Source of the DNA: Antedon mediterranea
Lineage: Eukaryota > Echinodermata > Crinoidea > Comatulida > Antedonidae
Direction: 5' to 3'
DNA: 64,000 nucleotides
Assembly (NCBI RefSeq): GCF_964355755.1
Contig: NC_092677.1
Location: forward strand, 3,849,001-3,913,000
Made by a program: the position numbers and the translations under genes. The first letter of the stretch is position 1, and every line of letters starts with the position of its first letter. Of the stretch, positions 1 through 12,057 are shown in pieces. The notes beneath the pieces are model-generated. The model saw only the letters and a program-made list of their open reading frames with translations. It did not search any database and had not been told where the DNA came from.

Positions 1-547
1 ATGTAAATATTCAATTTGTGTATTTTGTACACATACTGTATTTCACATCAAAGGTATTAGTCTATAAACCCCTACCCTCACCTCAACTCATTTCCAATGT
101 AGGAGGCTACTATTACTAACAGTCAATATATGCATCTGTGCTGTACCCAGTTCCTTAGTTTAATACTGTAAAGCAATGATAAATTTGGACCTGCCGTTTG
201 TTCGAGTACCGTATTTGTTGTTGGTTTTGTTGTTGTTATAATATCTCCAATTCATAATGCTAAGTTTAATAGCTGAAATTAAATTAATTATTGCTAATCA
301 TTTATGGAGAATTAGGCTTTGATTATTTTGCAAGTGTATGTTAACTGTTTAAATTTATTTATCATGTATTAGTTACTACTTTATGTTACTGTGAATGATT
401 AAAAGCATTGTTAAGACTACCGTTAAATTTACACCACAGCCTTTTTTTAAATATGTTAAGGTTTAATATGGTTTTTCTTATTATTATCTTATTTTTTGAG
501 GTTTTTAAACCGGTTTTATAACTTAAATGTAAACTTTCTTTTTGTAG
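1..547. other. GRAMD1 intron sequence, nothing recognised
   Basis: AT-rich sequence before the first recognised GRAMD1 exon; no exon, repeat family or RNA seen. Confidence 0.6.
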
Positions 548-3500
548 CAATCAGAATGGTATGACAACATCACAATCAGTCCCAGAATACCTTGCAGCTG
601 ACAACAGCACCGTCAGAAAGCGATCACCTAAACTAGGAAAGAAAAAAAATGTCCGCAAATCAACTCCATGGTACAGTGTAAGTGTCTCGAAGCATAAAAT
701 GTATTTCAATATTATATTTATGTATTTAACAAGGTATTATCTTTCTTTAGTGTATTTTGTGCCTAGCTATACCTGGATAAACCAACATTAGCCCTTCTCT
801 CTGGAGTGAGAAAACGATACCAAAAAAAAAGAATTGTAGATGTCTTGTACATTCCATCTAGAGTTTCCTTAGTTTATTTTGTGCGTAGTTATATCTGGAT
901 AAACCAATCTTAGCCCTTCTCTTCTACCTACTCCCACACCTCTAGTGATGTGTTGTTATTTATGTTCATTTTATTTATAGGTCCTTCAATCAAACTACAA
1001 ATCAAGATGTGAGGAATTTCAGAAACTTTTCAAAGGTATTCCAGATACAGAGCGTTTAACAGTCGGTGAGTTTAAGAATAAATTGTTGGTGCAGTGACCT
1101 CTGACCTTAATTTTTTTTTTCTGCTGATGACTGACTTCAAATTCCACAAATTTAAAATCAAGTTTTGAATCCTGTATTTTCAGATTATTCATGTGCATTA
1201 CAAAAAGAGATATTAGTCCATGGACGGATGTATGTTACACAAAACTACCTGTGTTTTTATGCAAATATATTCAAATGGGAGACAACAGTGAGTACATTAT
1301 TATTATAATCATATTGGTCCCAACAGCAGACCTCAATTCTACAACCTCTCCCAAAGACTTTTAGCTGTAAATGTAATAATTGATGCAAACCGCTGATTCA
1401 ATTATATAGAAATGTCCCATGCAAGTTGCAATGTTGTTTATACTGTTTAAAAGATTTTTTGGAAATCCAAAGATTTTGGCCAGTCTAAAGCTCTGTCTAC
1501 ACTATCAAACTTTATGTTACAAAAAATGTGCCCAAATAGGTATGTCACATAAAGTTTGACAGTGTAGACAGAGCTTAAAGATGATGGGGTTTTTGAGGAT
1601 TTTTACTTTAATTTCTACTAAATTATTTGATTCTTTTTGTTTTAGCTTACAATTCAACTAAAGGACATAACGGCAGTGACTAAAGAAAGGACAGTGCGGT
1701 TCATACCAAATGCATTGCAGGTCACTACAGCAACAGAAAAGGTAAAAAAGAGTTAGTTTTACAATTATTGTTGACATTTTTTATCAAAAAACATCATTAT
1801 TAAAACATTTATGAAATTGAAAAAGTTTTAATTTCAAGGTGTTTATTGATTTTTTGTTTGAATTATGATTCATTTTATTTTCCACAGTACTTTTTTACAT
1901 CATTTGGGTCTAGAGACAAATCGTTTATGACCATCTTCAAACTATGGCAGAATTCACTCATGCAACTGGTGAGTATGCTGGCATTATGCCAAGTATACAG
2001 TTTTTATAACGTGTGCACATTGTCTGTGTTGGATTTAAAAACATGTCGTCGTGAGGTGGTTTCCCGAATGATCGTAAAATCAAAACGGTACTGGGTATGA
2101 CCAACTAGCGTTCTTGTCACCAACTAGTCATCCATTCATAGAAGTACTGATGTAGTAGCCTATCTGTACGGTGACCATAGAATGTGACCCGAGACATGAC
2201 TAACTACGACTTTTAGTTGATAGAAGATTGACAAAATTGTTAAGAAGAGTTGTACTATATGTGGATGTTTAATGAAATTATGTCAATAATGTTTGCTATA
2301 CAATTGTCTCACTGGATTTGTGCGCACAATATTATTTATAAGTCCAAGATCTGACACTAAATTTTGGAATTTTAATTATAGTTTTTAATAATAATAATAA
2401 TAATATACAACATTTCTATAGATAATTATTGTGCTCAAAGGCGCTTCACATAAAAATACATCACTGTACAAGACAAACAGTTCATCAAATAAGTTAGATA
2501 AATTACATTAAATAAATATATATTTATATTTTTGATTTAGCTTTTCGTTTTGATTTAGCTTTTCGCTTTTTATTTTTGTATCTCCATTGAGATCCAGCCA
2601 CTGATACCCACAGCATTGTCATTTTTTTCAGTAATTTGCCTTTGGATTTATATAAAAATATAAAAATATATCTATTTAGAAAGTGGTTAAATTTTAATGT
2701 TGTTTTCATTATCAAAGTTAATGCTGTTTATTGTAAATCTTGTTGTTGTATAGTATGTTCTGTTGAAGGAAACATTTTCAATGCACTTTCTGGCCTTTAA
2801 ATGAATAAAGTGGATTTAATTTTTCCAGGTTTTTTTCCTGCCATAAATGTTGAAATTGGTTTTTGGCTACCGTCACTTTTGCGACAATGTCCAGCAAAAA
2901 TGCCCTTTTCAATTTTTATTTCCACAGGCTGTTTTACAAAAATCAAATCTTGTTTTCTTCCGTAGGAAATGCCTCCAGTAGAGTTCTGGAAATGGATACA
3001 TTGTAATTACGGATATGACCTTGGAATTCCCGAAGACGAGCTTCCAGAAGATTATGTATTTCCAAGTAAAGAAGCAGAAGACAGTGGAGATGACAAATCC
3101 AGGGGTCAGGCCTCTGAAGGTCGTGGTAGTGATGGAGATGACCTCAGTTTGTCCGAGTCAAGGGTTAGTACAATTCAAAGATTATTTTTAAAATCTGCTT
3201 AAAGCTCTGTCTACACTATTAAACTAGTTTGACAAAAAAAGTGTGATGTGCCTAAATATGGTAGTGATATGTCCATATATGGGCACATCACATTTTTTTG
3301 TCACATAAAGTATCCAGAGCCTTAAAAACCTTTAAGTCTTTAGCATCTCTGAAGCTACCCACAACGTTCTTAGAATATTTGTTACACCAATGATTTTGAT
3401 TATATATTTTAGGAAGAACCTGCTGTAAAAGATGTTGAGTATATTATTGAAGAGGATGAAAATGGTACAACAGCACCACCATTACTAACTGGTCTCGATC

Positions 3501-6500
3501 CTCCTCGTATTGATGTCTCCGACTACTCAGAAGCCGAAGGTAATTGCACCTAATAATTGTAATTCTTTTAGCCTGATTTTGTTTGTTTGTAATATTTTTT
3601 TACCGTAATAAATAAATGCGTATTATTTTATAAAGTGATTGTTGTTAATATTTTAACATTGATCCATAGAGTTTGTGCAATCTGTTTATTGTTTTATTTT
3701 TTTATCTTAATTATGCCAAGCAAAATGAATTTCCATTTTAAGTGGGCCAATAAAATGTAATCTTAGTATTATTTTATTACTATTAATAATTATTTTTATT
3801 ATTTAACAGTTTTAATAATAGTTTTATTTTCATCTGTTTTTCCAGAAGAAGTTTTGTGCGGCTGCAATGACATGCATCAAGGGAAGCAATATTTAAATGA
3901 GGTGTTTGGAGTATCGTGCGAAACACTGTTTAAACTGTTATTTGCGGAAGATTCAGTATTTTATTTAGATTATGTTAAAGCAAGAAAAAGTACAGGTAAA
4001 TCATCATCATTAAACGTCACCATCATTATCAACTCAACTCTCTAAAAGCTGTATAGTATCAAAAGAGGTCTGGCCTAGCAGATGTACTTTCTCTGCTGCC
4101 TAGATTGGAACATTTCCGTGACCTAGGCCTATTTACTTGCACTTTTAGTGCTTGTTTCGTCTTGAAAAAGGTACTACAGGCTTGTATTTGGCTCTAAATT
4201 TTAACAAAATGTGTCACCCTTTAACAGAATCTATGCACATGTATAAAGTATAATGTTGCAGATTCAGAGCCTTTAGAGCATGAAAGTGAAATGTGCATTA
4301 TAGTATGCTATTTTTTATTTTTTTTAAAATTAAGATATTGAAATTGGAAAATGGAGGACAGAAGAAGATAGCTCAAAAGACTCTAGAGTGGTCACGTATA
4401 TATTTCCCATAAACAGCAATATTGGACCGAAATCCTCACAAGTTACAGAAACTCAAGTAAGAATTATTTGTTTACACAATACAATTTATGCAAATTTGTT
4501 TATTTAAGGCATTGTAATTTATGCAAATTTTCTTTACATTTATTTTTCGTTTTAAACAGTATAATTTATACTAATTTTGTTTACCATTTATTGTTTGTTT
4601 AAGACATGATTTATGCAAATTTTTCTTTTGTGGTTTTTTGTTCATTGTTTTTTTTTTTTACATTTAGACATTCCATCGTGATCTTAGTAAAGAGGGAAGC
4701 TGCTATATAACAACAAATAAAGTAGAAAATAAAGGAATACCATACTCGGACAATTTTCATGTTCTAGGTCGTTGGTGCATCACCCGGGTCAGCGAAAATA
4801 AATGTCGTTTGTGGTAAGGATAAACAACTATTTAAAAAATGTAAACTCGAAAAAGTCTGGTTTTGGCAAAATTTACTATGTTTTAATCTTCAGTATAGAG
4901 TAGAATCCCTAATAAGTGGACACCTGAAGGATTCAACAAAGTGTCCTCTTAATAGAGGTGTCCCATGAATAGGTGTTGAAAACCATATATTTCACAAAAA
5001 GAAAGAAATAAAAACTCCCAAAGACTTGATTCGAAAGCTCTGTTTACACTAGTATCAACACTAGTTTGACAAAAAAGTGTGGTAGTGATGACATCATCAT
5101 CATGTCGACATCACATGTTTTTGTTGCATAAAGTTTGATAGTGTAGACAGAGCTTTAGACTTTGTTAATGTAGAGCATCTTGTAAATGTTTGTCAGGAAG
5201 ACTTTCAAGTGTACGATAGAATCTTATCAGTTCTTTTCAATAATTAGTTTTTCTCTTATCCTTTTTTAACATTATTCCTAAGCTCTGTCTACATTATCAA
5301 ACTAGTTTGACAAAAAAAGTGTGATGTGCCCAAATATGGTCTTAATATGCACAGATATGGTTTGGATATGACATCATCATGTCCATATATGGGCACATCA
5401 CATTTTTGTTGACACATAAAGTTTGATAGTGTAAACAGAGCTTTATTCTTTCAACATTTATTAATACATTTTTCCACAGTGTTCATGCTGAAATAAATTT
5501 TACCAAAGCATCTTGGTTTATCAGGAATATTATTGAAAAGCAGGTTCATGTTGGACTCAAGAATGGCTATATATTCCTAGGTAAGTGACAACCACTAATT
5601 TGCCATTTAACATTCATTATTTGGAATTCAATTTGTTAATTACTTTATCATACTGTTTAGTAACAAATAAGTATTGTTTGAAATTTTGTTTGTTTTGGTG
5701 ATTTTATAGACCAAAAAAAGTTTTAAGTAAAACTGTTCGTATGTCTTATGTCTATACAAAAAAGATCATAAAAATACATTTCTGTATTAAAAGTATAAAT
5801 AAATGTTAATATTTATGTTATGTATATTTATATTCACTCCAGAATTGTGATTTTATATTTTTTCTGTTTTGCAAAAAGGTAAATATCTGAGAGAAAATCT
5901 TGAAGTAGTAAGTGGTAAAAAGAGGAAGGTGAAACGAAGGAGAATCCCAAGTCATAAAGAAGAAGGAGATGAGAGCACTTCCTCCCAACGTCCATTAAAG
6001 AAAAGTATATCAGTACATGACCAAAACACTGGTAAGTGTAACTAAAGCTGTGATATGTCCATATATGGACTTGATGATGTTATATCACTACCATATTTGG
6101 ACATATCATACACATTTTGTTGTACTGTAGGTGACTTCTTAAGCCCTGTCTTCACTATCAAATTTCTGTATATGGACATGATGATGTCATATCACTACCA
6201 TTATTAATTTTTTTTCCACGTTTTTAAACATCTTTCTTTAAATTAATGTCATCTATGAAAACATTATCACAATATGCAAATAAAAAAAAATCCATTAACA
6301 CAATTATTTTAGCAAAAATAATAAAAAATATTCTATGCTAATATTAGTATTCTCAGTGCAACGATTTTTACAACACTATTTATGTTATCCAATCCAAAAA
6401 CTCAACTGTGTTCAAATTTATTTTTAATGTAGAGCTCTTTCTACACTGTCAAACTAGTACGACAAAAAAAGTGTGATGCTTTATAGCCCTATGAGAAAGA

Positions 6501-7372
6501 AGTTTAAGAGCTGTTCAGTATTATTATTTTTTAGCAGGAGTGTTATCGTACCTCTTACCTCCCTGGTTACGTGGCACACAGTCCACCTCTCGTGGCGTGA
6601 TGTTTGCGATTTGCTTAGTACTGTTTCTTCTGGTTGTGGTCAATGTCTTCCTATACTCTCAACTCCAGCATCTAGAGCGCAAAAGTCTCGATAGGAACCT
6701 GTGGACACGGAGTGAGGTGTTTGATAAGATTGATAAGGTGCCGGCGTCTGCTGAAGACTGGAAGAGGTTGATCAAACAGCAGCAGATATTCCATGAGGAA
6801 GAACTCGCAAAGTGGAGAGATATTATTAGTTTATGTGTTCAACTCATGAGACAGGTTGGTTTTTTTTTTTTTTTTAAAGCTCAGGTACATGCATGAATTT
6901 CAAATATAATCTGGTTAAATATATCAGAAAACAAATAAGTATGAGCAGGATTATAAACTGTAGGTCCAGTGTACACATCTAGCTCATGTGCACTTTAAAG
7001 AACCTAGTTCATCTTTTGAGACGAGTATGGGGTTACCCCAGTGTACTAGTACAACACGGCCACTGATCATAACTGGGCCCTCTGGAAAAAGAGTCTTTGA
7101 CTGAAGAGATCACCTTGTATAAACAAAGAAGAAATAAATATCTTATCTGACCATTCCCTTCTTTCTGTGTAACAAGACACATAAATACAATGTTGTATTT
7201 TTACTTTATTTTCTTCTTCTGTTTTTTCTAGATGGAGACAGCGTTAGAAGATCTAAAATCAGACATAGACCCAATATCTTCACTATCAAATCTGGACAAG
7301 TTTGCAAGTGAAGCACTCCAACATTTACCGATATCGTCACGTGACAAAGAAAACGATCATGGACCCACCTGA
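548..7372 (+). CDS. GRAMD1: GRAMD1/Aster-family ER sterol-transfer protein (5' partial)
   Basis: Fourteen in-phase exons: 548-677, 981-1065, 1184-1287, 1646-1741, 1888-1968, 2966-3163, 3413-3539, 3846-3995, 4335-4456, 4668-4813, 5480-5580, 5879-6031, 6538-6854 (or from 6535, tandem AG acceptor), 7232-7372 with stop TGA. About 649 residues are seen. The first exon gives a Lys/Arg/Ser-rich stretch, then a GRAM domain (from RCEEFQKLFKGIPDTERL through YFFTSFGSRDKSF), an acidic linker, a VASt/ASTER domain (FGVSCETLFKLLF to GLKNGYIFLG), a basic linker, one membrane segment (VMFAICLVLFLLVVVNVFLY) and a coiled C-terminus. Family knowledge: Aster proteins are ER-anchored, sense plasma-membrane cholesterol and phosphatidylserine by GRAM, and carry cholesterol in the VASt cavity. 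The single gene probably stands for vertebrate GRAMD1A/B/C. The start codon and N-terminal exons precede the window; no further exon is seen in 1-547. Introns hold several MITE copies. Confidence 0.93.
1487..1577. repeat. Family 1 MITE, short copy
   Basis: About 90 bp with both tips and almost no centre; in a GRAMD1 intron. Confidence 0.85.
2049..2245. mobile_element. Partial copy of the CGTGAGGTGG MITE family
   Basis: About 200 bp aligns by eye with the left part of the element at 34589 (CGTGAGGTGGTTTCCCG, CAAAACGGTACTG, CATTCATAGAAGTACTGATG, GACCCGAGAC). No right terminal repeat is seen, so it is a solo left half. It lies in the GRAMD1 intron after exon 1888-1968. Confidence 0.7.
2530..2631 (-). 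repeat. Single dispersed copy of the 70-bp unit
   Basis: GTATCTCCATTGAGATCCAG, CCACTGATACCCACAGCATT and GATTTAGCTTTTCG match, on the opposite strand, the array at 47813-48116 and its right flank. Confidence 0.75.
3201..3324. repeat. Family 1 MITE
   Basis: Left tip complete, right tip eroded (TCCAGAGCCTTA); begins 38 bases after the donor of GRAMD1 exon 2966-3163. Confidence 0.85.
5034..5157. repeat. Family 1 MITE
   Basis: Both tips present, centre reduced to GGTAGTGATGACATCATCAT. Confidence 0.85.
5280..5445. repeat. Family 1 MITE, full copy
   Basis: Complete copy in the same GRAMD1 intron as the copy at 5034, 122 bases away and in the same phase of the palindrome. Confidence 0.88.
6044..6205. 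repeat. Two degenerate family 1 MITE pieces
   Basis: Pieces at 6044-6131 and 6139-6205 keep the inner ATGGACATGATGATG and TATCACTACCAT blocks but have lost most of the tips. Confidence 0.6.
6431..6478. repeat. Half family 1 MITE
   Basis: Left tip and poly-A run only; ends about 55 bases before the acceptor of the GRAMD1 membrane-segment exon. Confidence 0.7.
6960..7125 (+). repeat. SINE-like dispersed repeat, copy 1
   Basis: Shares GTGCACTTTAAAGAACCTAG, GAGACGAGTA(T)GGGGTTA, GTGTACTAGTACA and CTGGGCCCTCTGG with 26840-26995, and in inverse orientation with 58595-58700. In the last GRAMD1 intron. Confidence 0.7.
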
Positions 7373-8385
7373 GATTCTAATGCAGATAATATATCTATTT
7401 TATAACAATAGTTTATATCTTTTAATTATTCATAAATTTTTAATATATTCATGTTTTTTGTCCAATCGCGCACAACATTGTTATCAAACAGCCGATTCTA
7501 GGTGCTGTATCTAAATTGGTGTCAGTATCGTAGGCACATTCTAAGATACAGCATCACATGTGAAGCACATGTAAAAGCCTGTATCATAAATTTTAACCTT
7601 CAGTTATACAGGTGTCACATGTGATACACATGTATTGCTGTATGTTAAAATATACCTATGATCGCGGCAAATATTTTCATATTTGTAGATACAGAACTGA
7701 GAATCGGGTGAATATTATCACCTTTTTTCACCTCAATTTTTGGATGTATTTGTTTTTCTCAAGTTTGTTTACAATTTGTTGCATTTCGAGAATTTTTTAT
7801 TTCTAAATTTTACTCCGACTAAATATAGCGGTAACTATATATGGAACATATAGAGTAGGTATTATTCTTAAATTTTAATTATTATTAATTACTCTGTTTA
7901 GTTCTTATCAAAAATGAATTTTTGTCTAGATGAATTTACGATTAAATTCATCTTGACATTTCTATATTACAGTACTACAGTAAAGATAAAGGTGCCAGAA
8001 ATAAACCAATCAGATTGCAGTTCTAAGTCATGTGATAAACATGTCATCATACACTTTATTGACGGAAAATTCAAACATTTCAAATTTAAATCATTAATAA
8101 ATTATTAAAATCCCTTTGATTGAATTTTGCAGTAATCATTTCCAAATTTTTAATATTATTTAAATTTGTTTATCATATTGTTGCATCCATAGAGTATAAT
8201 TAAATTAAGAATTGATTTATTGATAGAATTAAGTTTTATTATTACATAATGATGATAAATATGCTAATTGTAATTGATTTTTGCATAATTATGCAAAACC
8301 CTTTTGTTCATGTCAACGCACATGCATTACAGATAAAATTAACCTCGGTCACCATCAGGGTCTTGTTTTTTTATAATACAGTATT

Positions 8386-8550
8386 AAATTCTGTCTACAC
8401 TATCAAACTTTATGTGACAAAAAAATGTGATGTGCCCATATATGGACATGATGATGTCATATCACTACTATATTTGAGCATATCATTACCATATATGGGT
8501 ACATCACACTTTTTTGTCACATAAAGTTTGATAGCGTAGACAAGGCTTTA
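8386..8550. repeat. Fold-back MITE, family 1, full copy
   Basis: Representative copy of the dominant family. The two halves are inverted repeats: tip (AA)GCTCTGTCTACACTATCA then AACT(AGTTTGAC), a poly-A run, GTGATGTGCCCA, ATATATGGACATGATGATG and the complement in reverse order, ending in CTTTA. The whole 120-170 bp can fold on itself. The inner motif ATATGGTAGTGATATG is often repeated. No coding capacity. Ends suggest insertion at TA or TTA sites. Confidence 0.92.
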
Positions 8551-9862
8551 CAGGTTGGAGTATTTTAAGCATTAACTTATTAAATGTTAGCCTTTAAACA
8601 GAGTATAGATTATATAAATGTAACCTCGTACATAGTTTTACCTGTTTAGTATGACGTCATTTTAAAGGTAAATTCTGTATATTGTTTGATATAGGTAGCC
8701 TCTAAACTGACTGATGTAACTTGCATCAAATCAAAATTCACCTTGTAGCATGGATTAAACCCGATAATGTATATTTATTGATTCCAGATTTTACAAGTTG
8801 AAAATATTTAATCTAATCTAAAGAGCGTCTCCAATCAATATTTTTATAAAAATAAGCAGAGTGTACTGTACTACTTATACACACAAAATAACTATATTAT
8901 TCATATTACATTGCAGCAGAACCCTTTAGAGATGCAAAAATATGTCCCCTTAATAGAGGTTGGTCGTAGTTTTAAAATATATTGCCTCGATAATTTCACA
9001 AGAATTTTACTCAAATAGACATTCCCCTTATATAGGTGTGTGCCAATGTAGGGTTTCCACTGTGTTTTAATTTATCTATAAATAAATAATAAGGATTTAA
9101 TAATATTAATAATTAATAGACATTATATTATTATGATTATAAGAAAAAACATTTTCAGTTTTGCCAAAAACATAAACAGCGTTAAACATATTGGTAAGCT
9201 ATTATACCCACCAGCTCGGTTAATTAAAGGAACAGTACAAGTTACTTTGTTAGTGCGATTGTGATTTTATTTTTACTCATAATTCATTTGAGCCATTTTC
9301 TGTGTTTCATTCGTACCTCTCTGTAAAATGTTGTTTATAATATCATATTGTCTCTTAATATTCTTATGAAAGTAACCATCTAAACTTTAATTGTAAAATT
9401 ATGTTATTAACTATTAATTTACTCAATATGTGTGTTGCTTTAAGTTTGGCCATTTTTCGTTTTGGTTTTGTTTTATGGTTGTTGTTTTAAATATTATTAT
9501 AATGTTTATATTACTGTAGACAAACATGTTTTATGTTATTTTTATGTATCTTGTTATATTATTACAAGATCTAGTACCACCACAATTATTTCTTATGATT
9601 TGATTAAGTTTTCAGAGTTTTCATTTTAATTTTCGTTGCCGTTCACATGATACTAATGTCATTTTCACCATGTCAGTTGATAGTTTTCATATTAATTTAT
9701 TAATGTTTTAAGTTAAATCTCATATGGATAACACTACATTATTTGTGATTACCTCATGGTGTAGTACCTTCCCTTTCATCTCACGAGTTTGGTTCAAGTC
9801 CTATGTTTGTTCAAACTAAAAATTAACACTAAACCCTATCACCACTAACAAGTTATAAATTA

Positions 9863-10016
9863 ATAAATAATGAATGTTTTGTATTCATTGAATAGGGATG
9901 ATATTTATACTCGTTTAAAAATTGACTATTTAACCTATCATGTTCAATAGTACAGTCGAATATTCCATATGTGTAGATATAATATCCCTATTCAACTCAT
10001 AAACATTCATTATTTG
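9863..10016. repeat. Fold-back element, about 154 bp
   Basis: Inverted repeats AAATAATGAATGTTTTGTAT...GAATAGGGAT and ATCCCTATTCAACTCATAAA...CATTCATTATTTG, about 34 bp with a few mismatches. Confidence 0.65.
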
Positions 10017-10129
10017 TATGAAATAATATACTATATTAATGAGACAAACCATCGCAACCCAATATTTTGAACTCTATTAGTTCATCTTCAGGGAACCCCA
10101 TTATGCTGTACGACGATGGTACCCAGCTT

Positions 10130-10302
10130 TAAGCTCTGTCCACACTATCAAACTAGTTTGATAAAAAAGTGTGCCCAAATATGGTCGTGGGATGCCCAAA
10201 TATGGTAGTGATATGCTCAAATATGGTAGTGATATGACATCATCATGTCCATATATGGGCACATCACATTTTTTGTCACATAAAGTTGTAGACAAGGGTT
10301 TA
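10130..10302. repeat. Family 1 MITE with repeated centre
   Basis: Three inner ATATGGT-type units in a row; right tip shortened (GTAGACAAGGGTTTA). Confidence 0.85.
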
Positions 10303-10783
10303 GGGCATTTATTGTATTGTATATTTAAAAAATATGTACGTAACTCGAGCGTACATTTGATCGTGCGTATTTTGTCTTTATTTGTGCTAAAAAAAATAGA
10401 TATTAGATATTTTTAAAATTGGACAAAACGGTCAGTAACGATCTATTATGTAAGTATTGTATCATAGAAATATAGTTTATTTATTGTTACCAATTAAAAT
10501 ACATAATTACGATGGCTGGTATTTAATATGGCGTTATTTTATTAATATAATATTTGGATGTACATTTAATTTATTGAAGAGATTGATATTATTTGCCTAC
10601 GGATTTTCACGAATGTTGAAACAAAAATAAATGATTTTTCTTTATGGAAATATGTATTTTTCTTTATTATATACTTGTTGTGTATAGAACAAAAAACAGA
10701 AGACAAAAGACAAGATAAGAAAATAACCGTCTTCGCTCGACTTTTTCTGTTGAATTTCAATCACGCGTGTCATTTTGTTTTAG

Positions 10784-10899
10784 GATTTGTGATTGGACAA
10801 TGCCTCTACCAACAAGTTGTCTTTACTAAGCAGCTCTGTCGAGCAATGATGGAATGGCGTGACCAGTATGTTTCAAAAGTGTTATGTGAGAGGAGATGA
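10784..10899 (+). CDS. Possible terminal exon of an unknown gene
   Basis: After a good acceptor (pyrimidine-rich tract then TTTTAG at 10778-10783) a frame runs to TGA at 10897-10899 and encodes FVIGQCLYQQVVFTKQLC then RAMMEWRDQYVSKVLCERR. The same frame is open back to 10675. I do not recognise the protein and found no partner exon upstream. It could be an alternative last exon of GRAMD1, the end of a small gene, or chance. The 24-bp minisatellite begins about 50 bases after the stop. Confidence 0.2.
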
Positions 10900-10947
10900 T
10901 TTTGGTAGGCCTACGATTTAGCACCATATCTGTGGACAGAACATGAG

Positions 10948-11484
10948 CAGGAAACACCAAATACCAGCTAAATGGAAACACCAAATACCAGCTAAATGGA
11001 AACACCAAATACCAGCTAAATGGAAACACCAAATACCAGCTAAATGGAAACACCAAATACCAGCTAAATGGAAACACCAAATACCAGCTAAATGGAAACA
11101 CCAAATACCAGCTAAATGAAAACACCAAATACCAGCTAAATGGAAACACCAAATACCAGCTAAATGGAAACACCAAATACCAGCTAAATGGAAACACCAA
11201 ATACCAGCTAAATGGAAACACCAAATACCAGCTAAATGGAAACACCAAGTACCAGCTAAATGGAAACACCAAATACCAGCTAAATGAAAACACCAAATAC
11301 CAGCTAAATGGAAACACCAAATACCAGCTAAATGGAAACACCAAATACCAGCTAAATGGAAACACCAAATACCAGCTAAATGGAAACACCAAATACCAGC
11401 TAAATGGAAACACCAAATACCAGCTAAATGGAAACACCAAATACCAGCTAAATGGAAACACCAAATACCAGCTAAATGGAAACT
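10948..11484. repeat. 24-bp minisatellite, about 22 copies
   Basis: Head-to-tail units of ACACCAAATACCAGCTAAAT plus GGAA, nearly identical. Two units carry TGAAAA in place of TGGAAA (near 11118 and 11286), exactly seven units (168 bp) apart, and one carries AAGTACC near 11249. The unit length is a multiple of three, so all six frames stay open and give spurious 200-residue repeats on the minus strand. Confidence 0.97.
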
Positions 11485-12057
11485 ACATCCAAAAATGAAT
11501 GGATACAGGATAAAATGAATGATTGTATAAATTTTTATATCAATGCAAAACTTAGTTTTAAATAATTGTACATACATAGTATACCTATTGTATAATAACA
11601 TGTTTTTTTAATGGAATGTATGCTAGAAAATGTCAAATCCGTTAAACGATGACGTTATTAACAGATGACGTCACGATTACTTGACCAAGTTTGAAACTTA
11701 AAATACTACACCCTTTTTCAGTTATGTATACCCATGGCGGATCCATGGTATACCTATATAGGGCCCGCCTACAGTCTATGAGAGGATGACGTATATTGAC
11801 GTCGTTAACAGTAACGACGATGTTGCGTAACAGATTTTTTTTTTAAGCCTCTTCGTATACATTTTATATTTTATAAGTTTATATACATTTTTTTTACGTT
11901 CGCCAACGGATTGCTGACACGTCGCGCTGGAAAACGGTATACAAAATATCGTTACTAAATCTATTCTTTTTACACACACACAATCTATGACGCGTTTGCA
12001 TCGGGCTTCGCTACTGTAAGAAAACAACATTATATTACTATTAAACTTAATTTAGTC
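11485..12057. other. Intergenic stretch between two minisatellites
   Basis: No gene seen. A short imperfect inverted region lies around 11635-11830 (GATGACGT repeated as GTTAACAGATGACGTCACG and TGACGTCGTTAACAGTAACG). Confidence 0.5.

Larger units (their letters stand above)
7373..10783. other. GRAMD1 3' UTR and intergenic stretch
   Basis: The start is 3' UTR of GRAMD1. An AATAAA at 8095-8100 is a possible polyadenylation signal. The rest holds two family 1 MITEs, the fold-back element at 9863, and no coding frame with family resemblance. Confidence 0.5.

Noticed and set aside
8249-8524. Small proteins ending in tail readings like GTSHFFVT
   Set aside because: Translations of family 1 MITE copies; the same tail recurs at 10101, 16602, 23253, 36214 and elsewhere.
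10826-11601. Long minus-strand frames with 8-residue repeats (VFPFSWYL and IWCFHLAG)
   Set aside because: They are translations of the 24-bp minisatellite; a period divisible by three keeps all frames open. No promoter or splice evidence.
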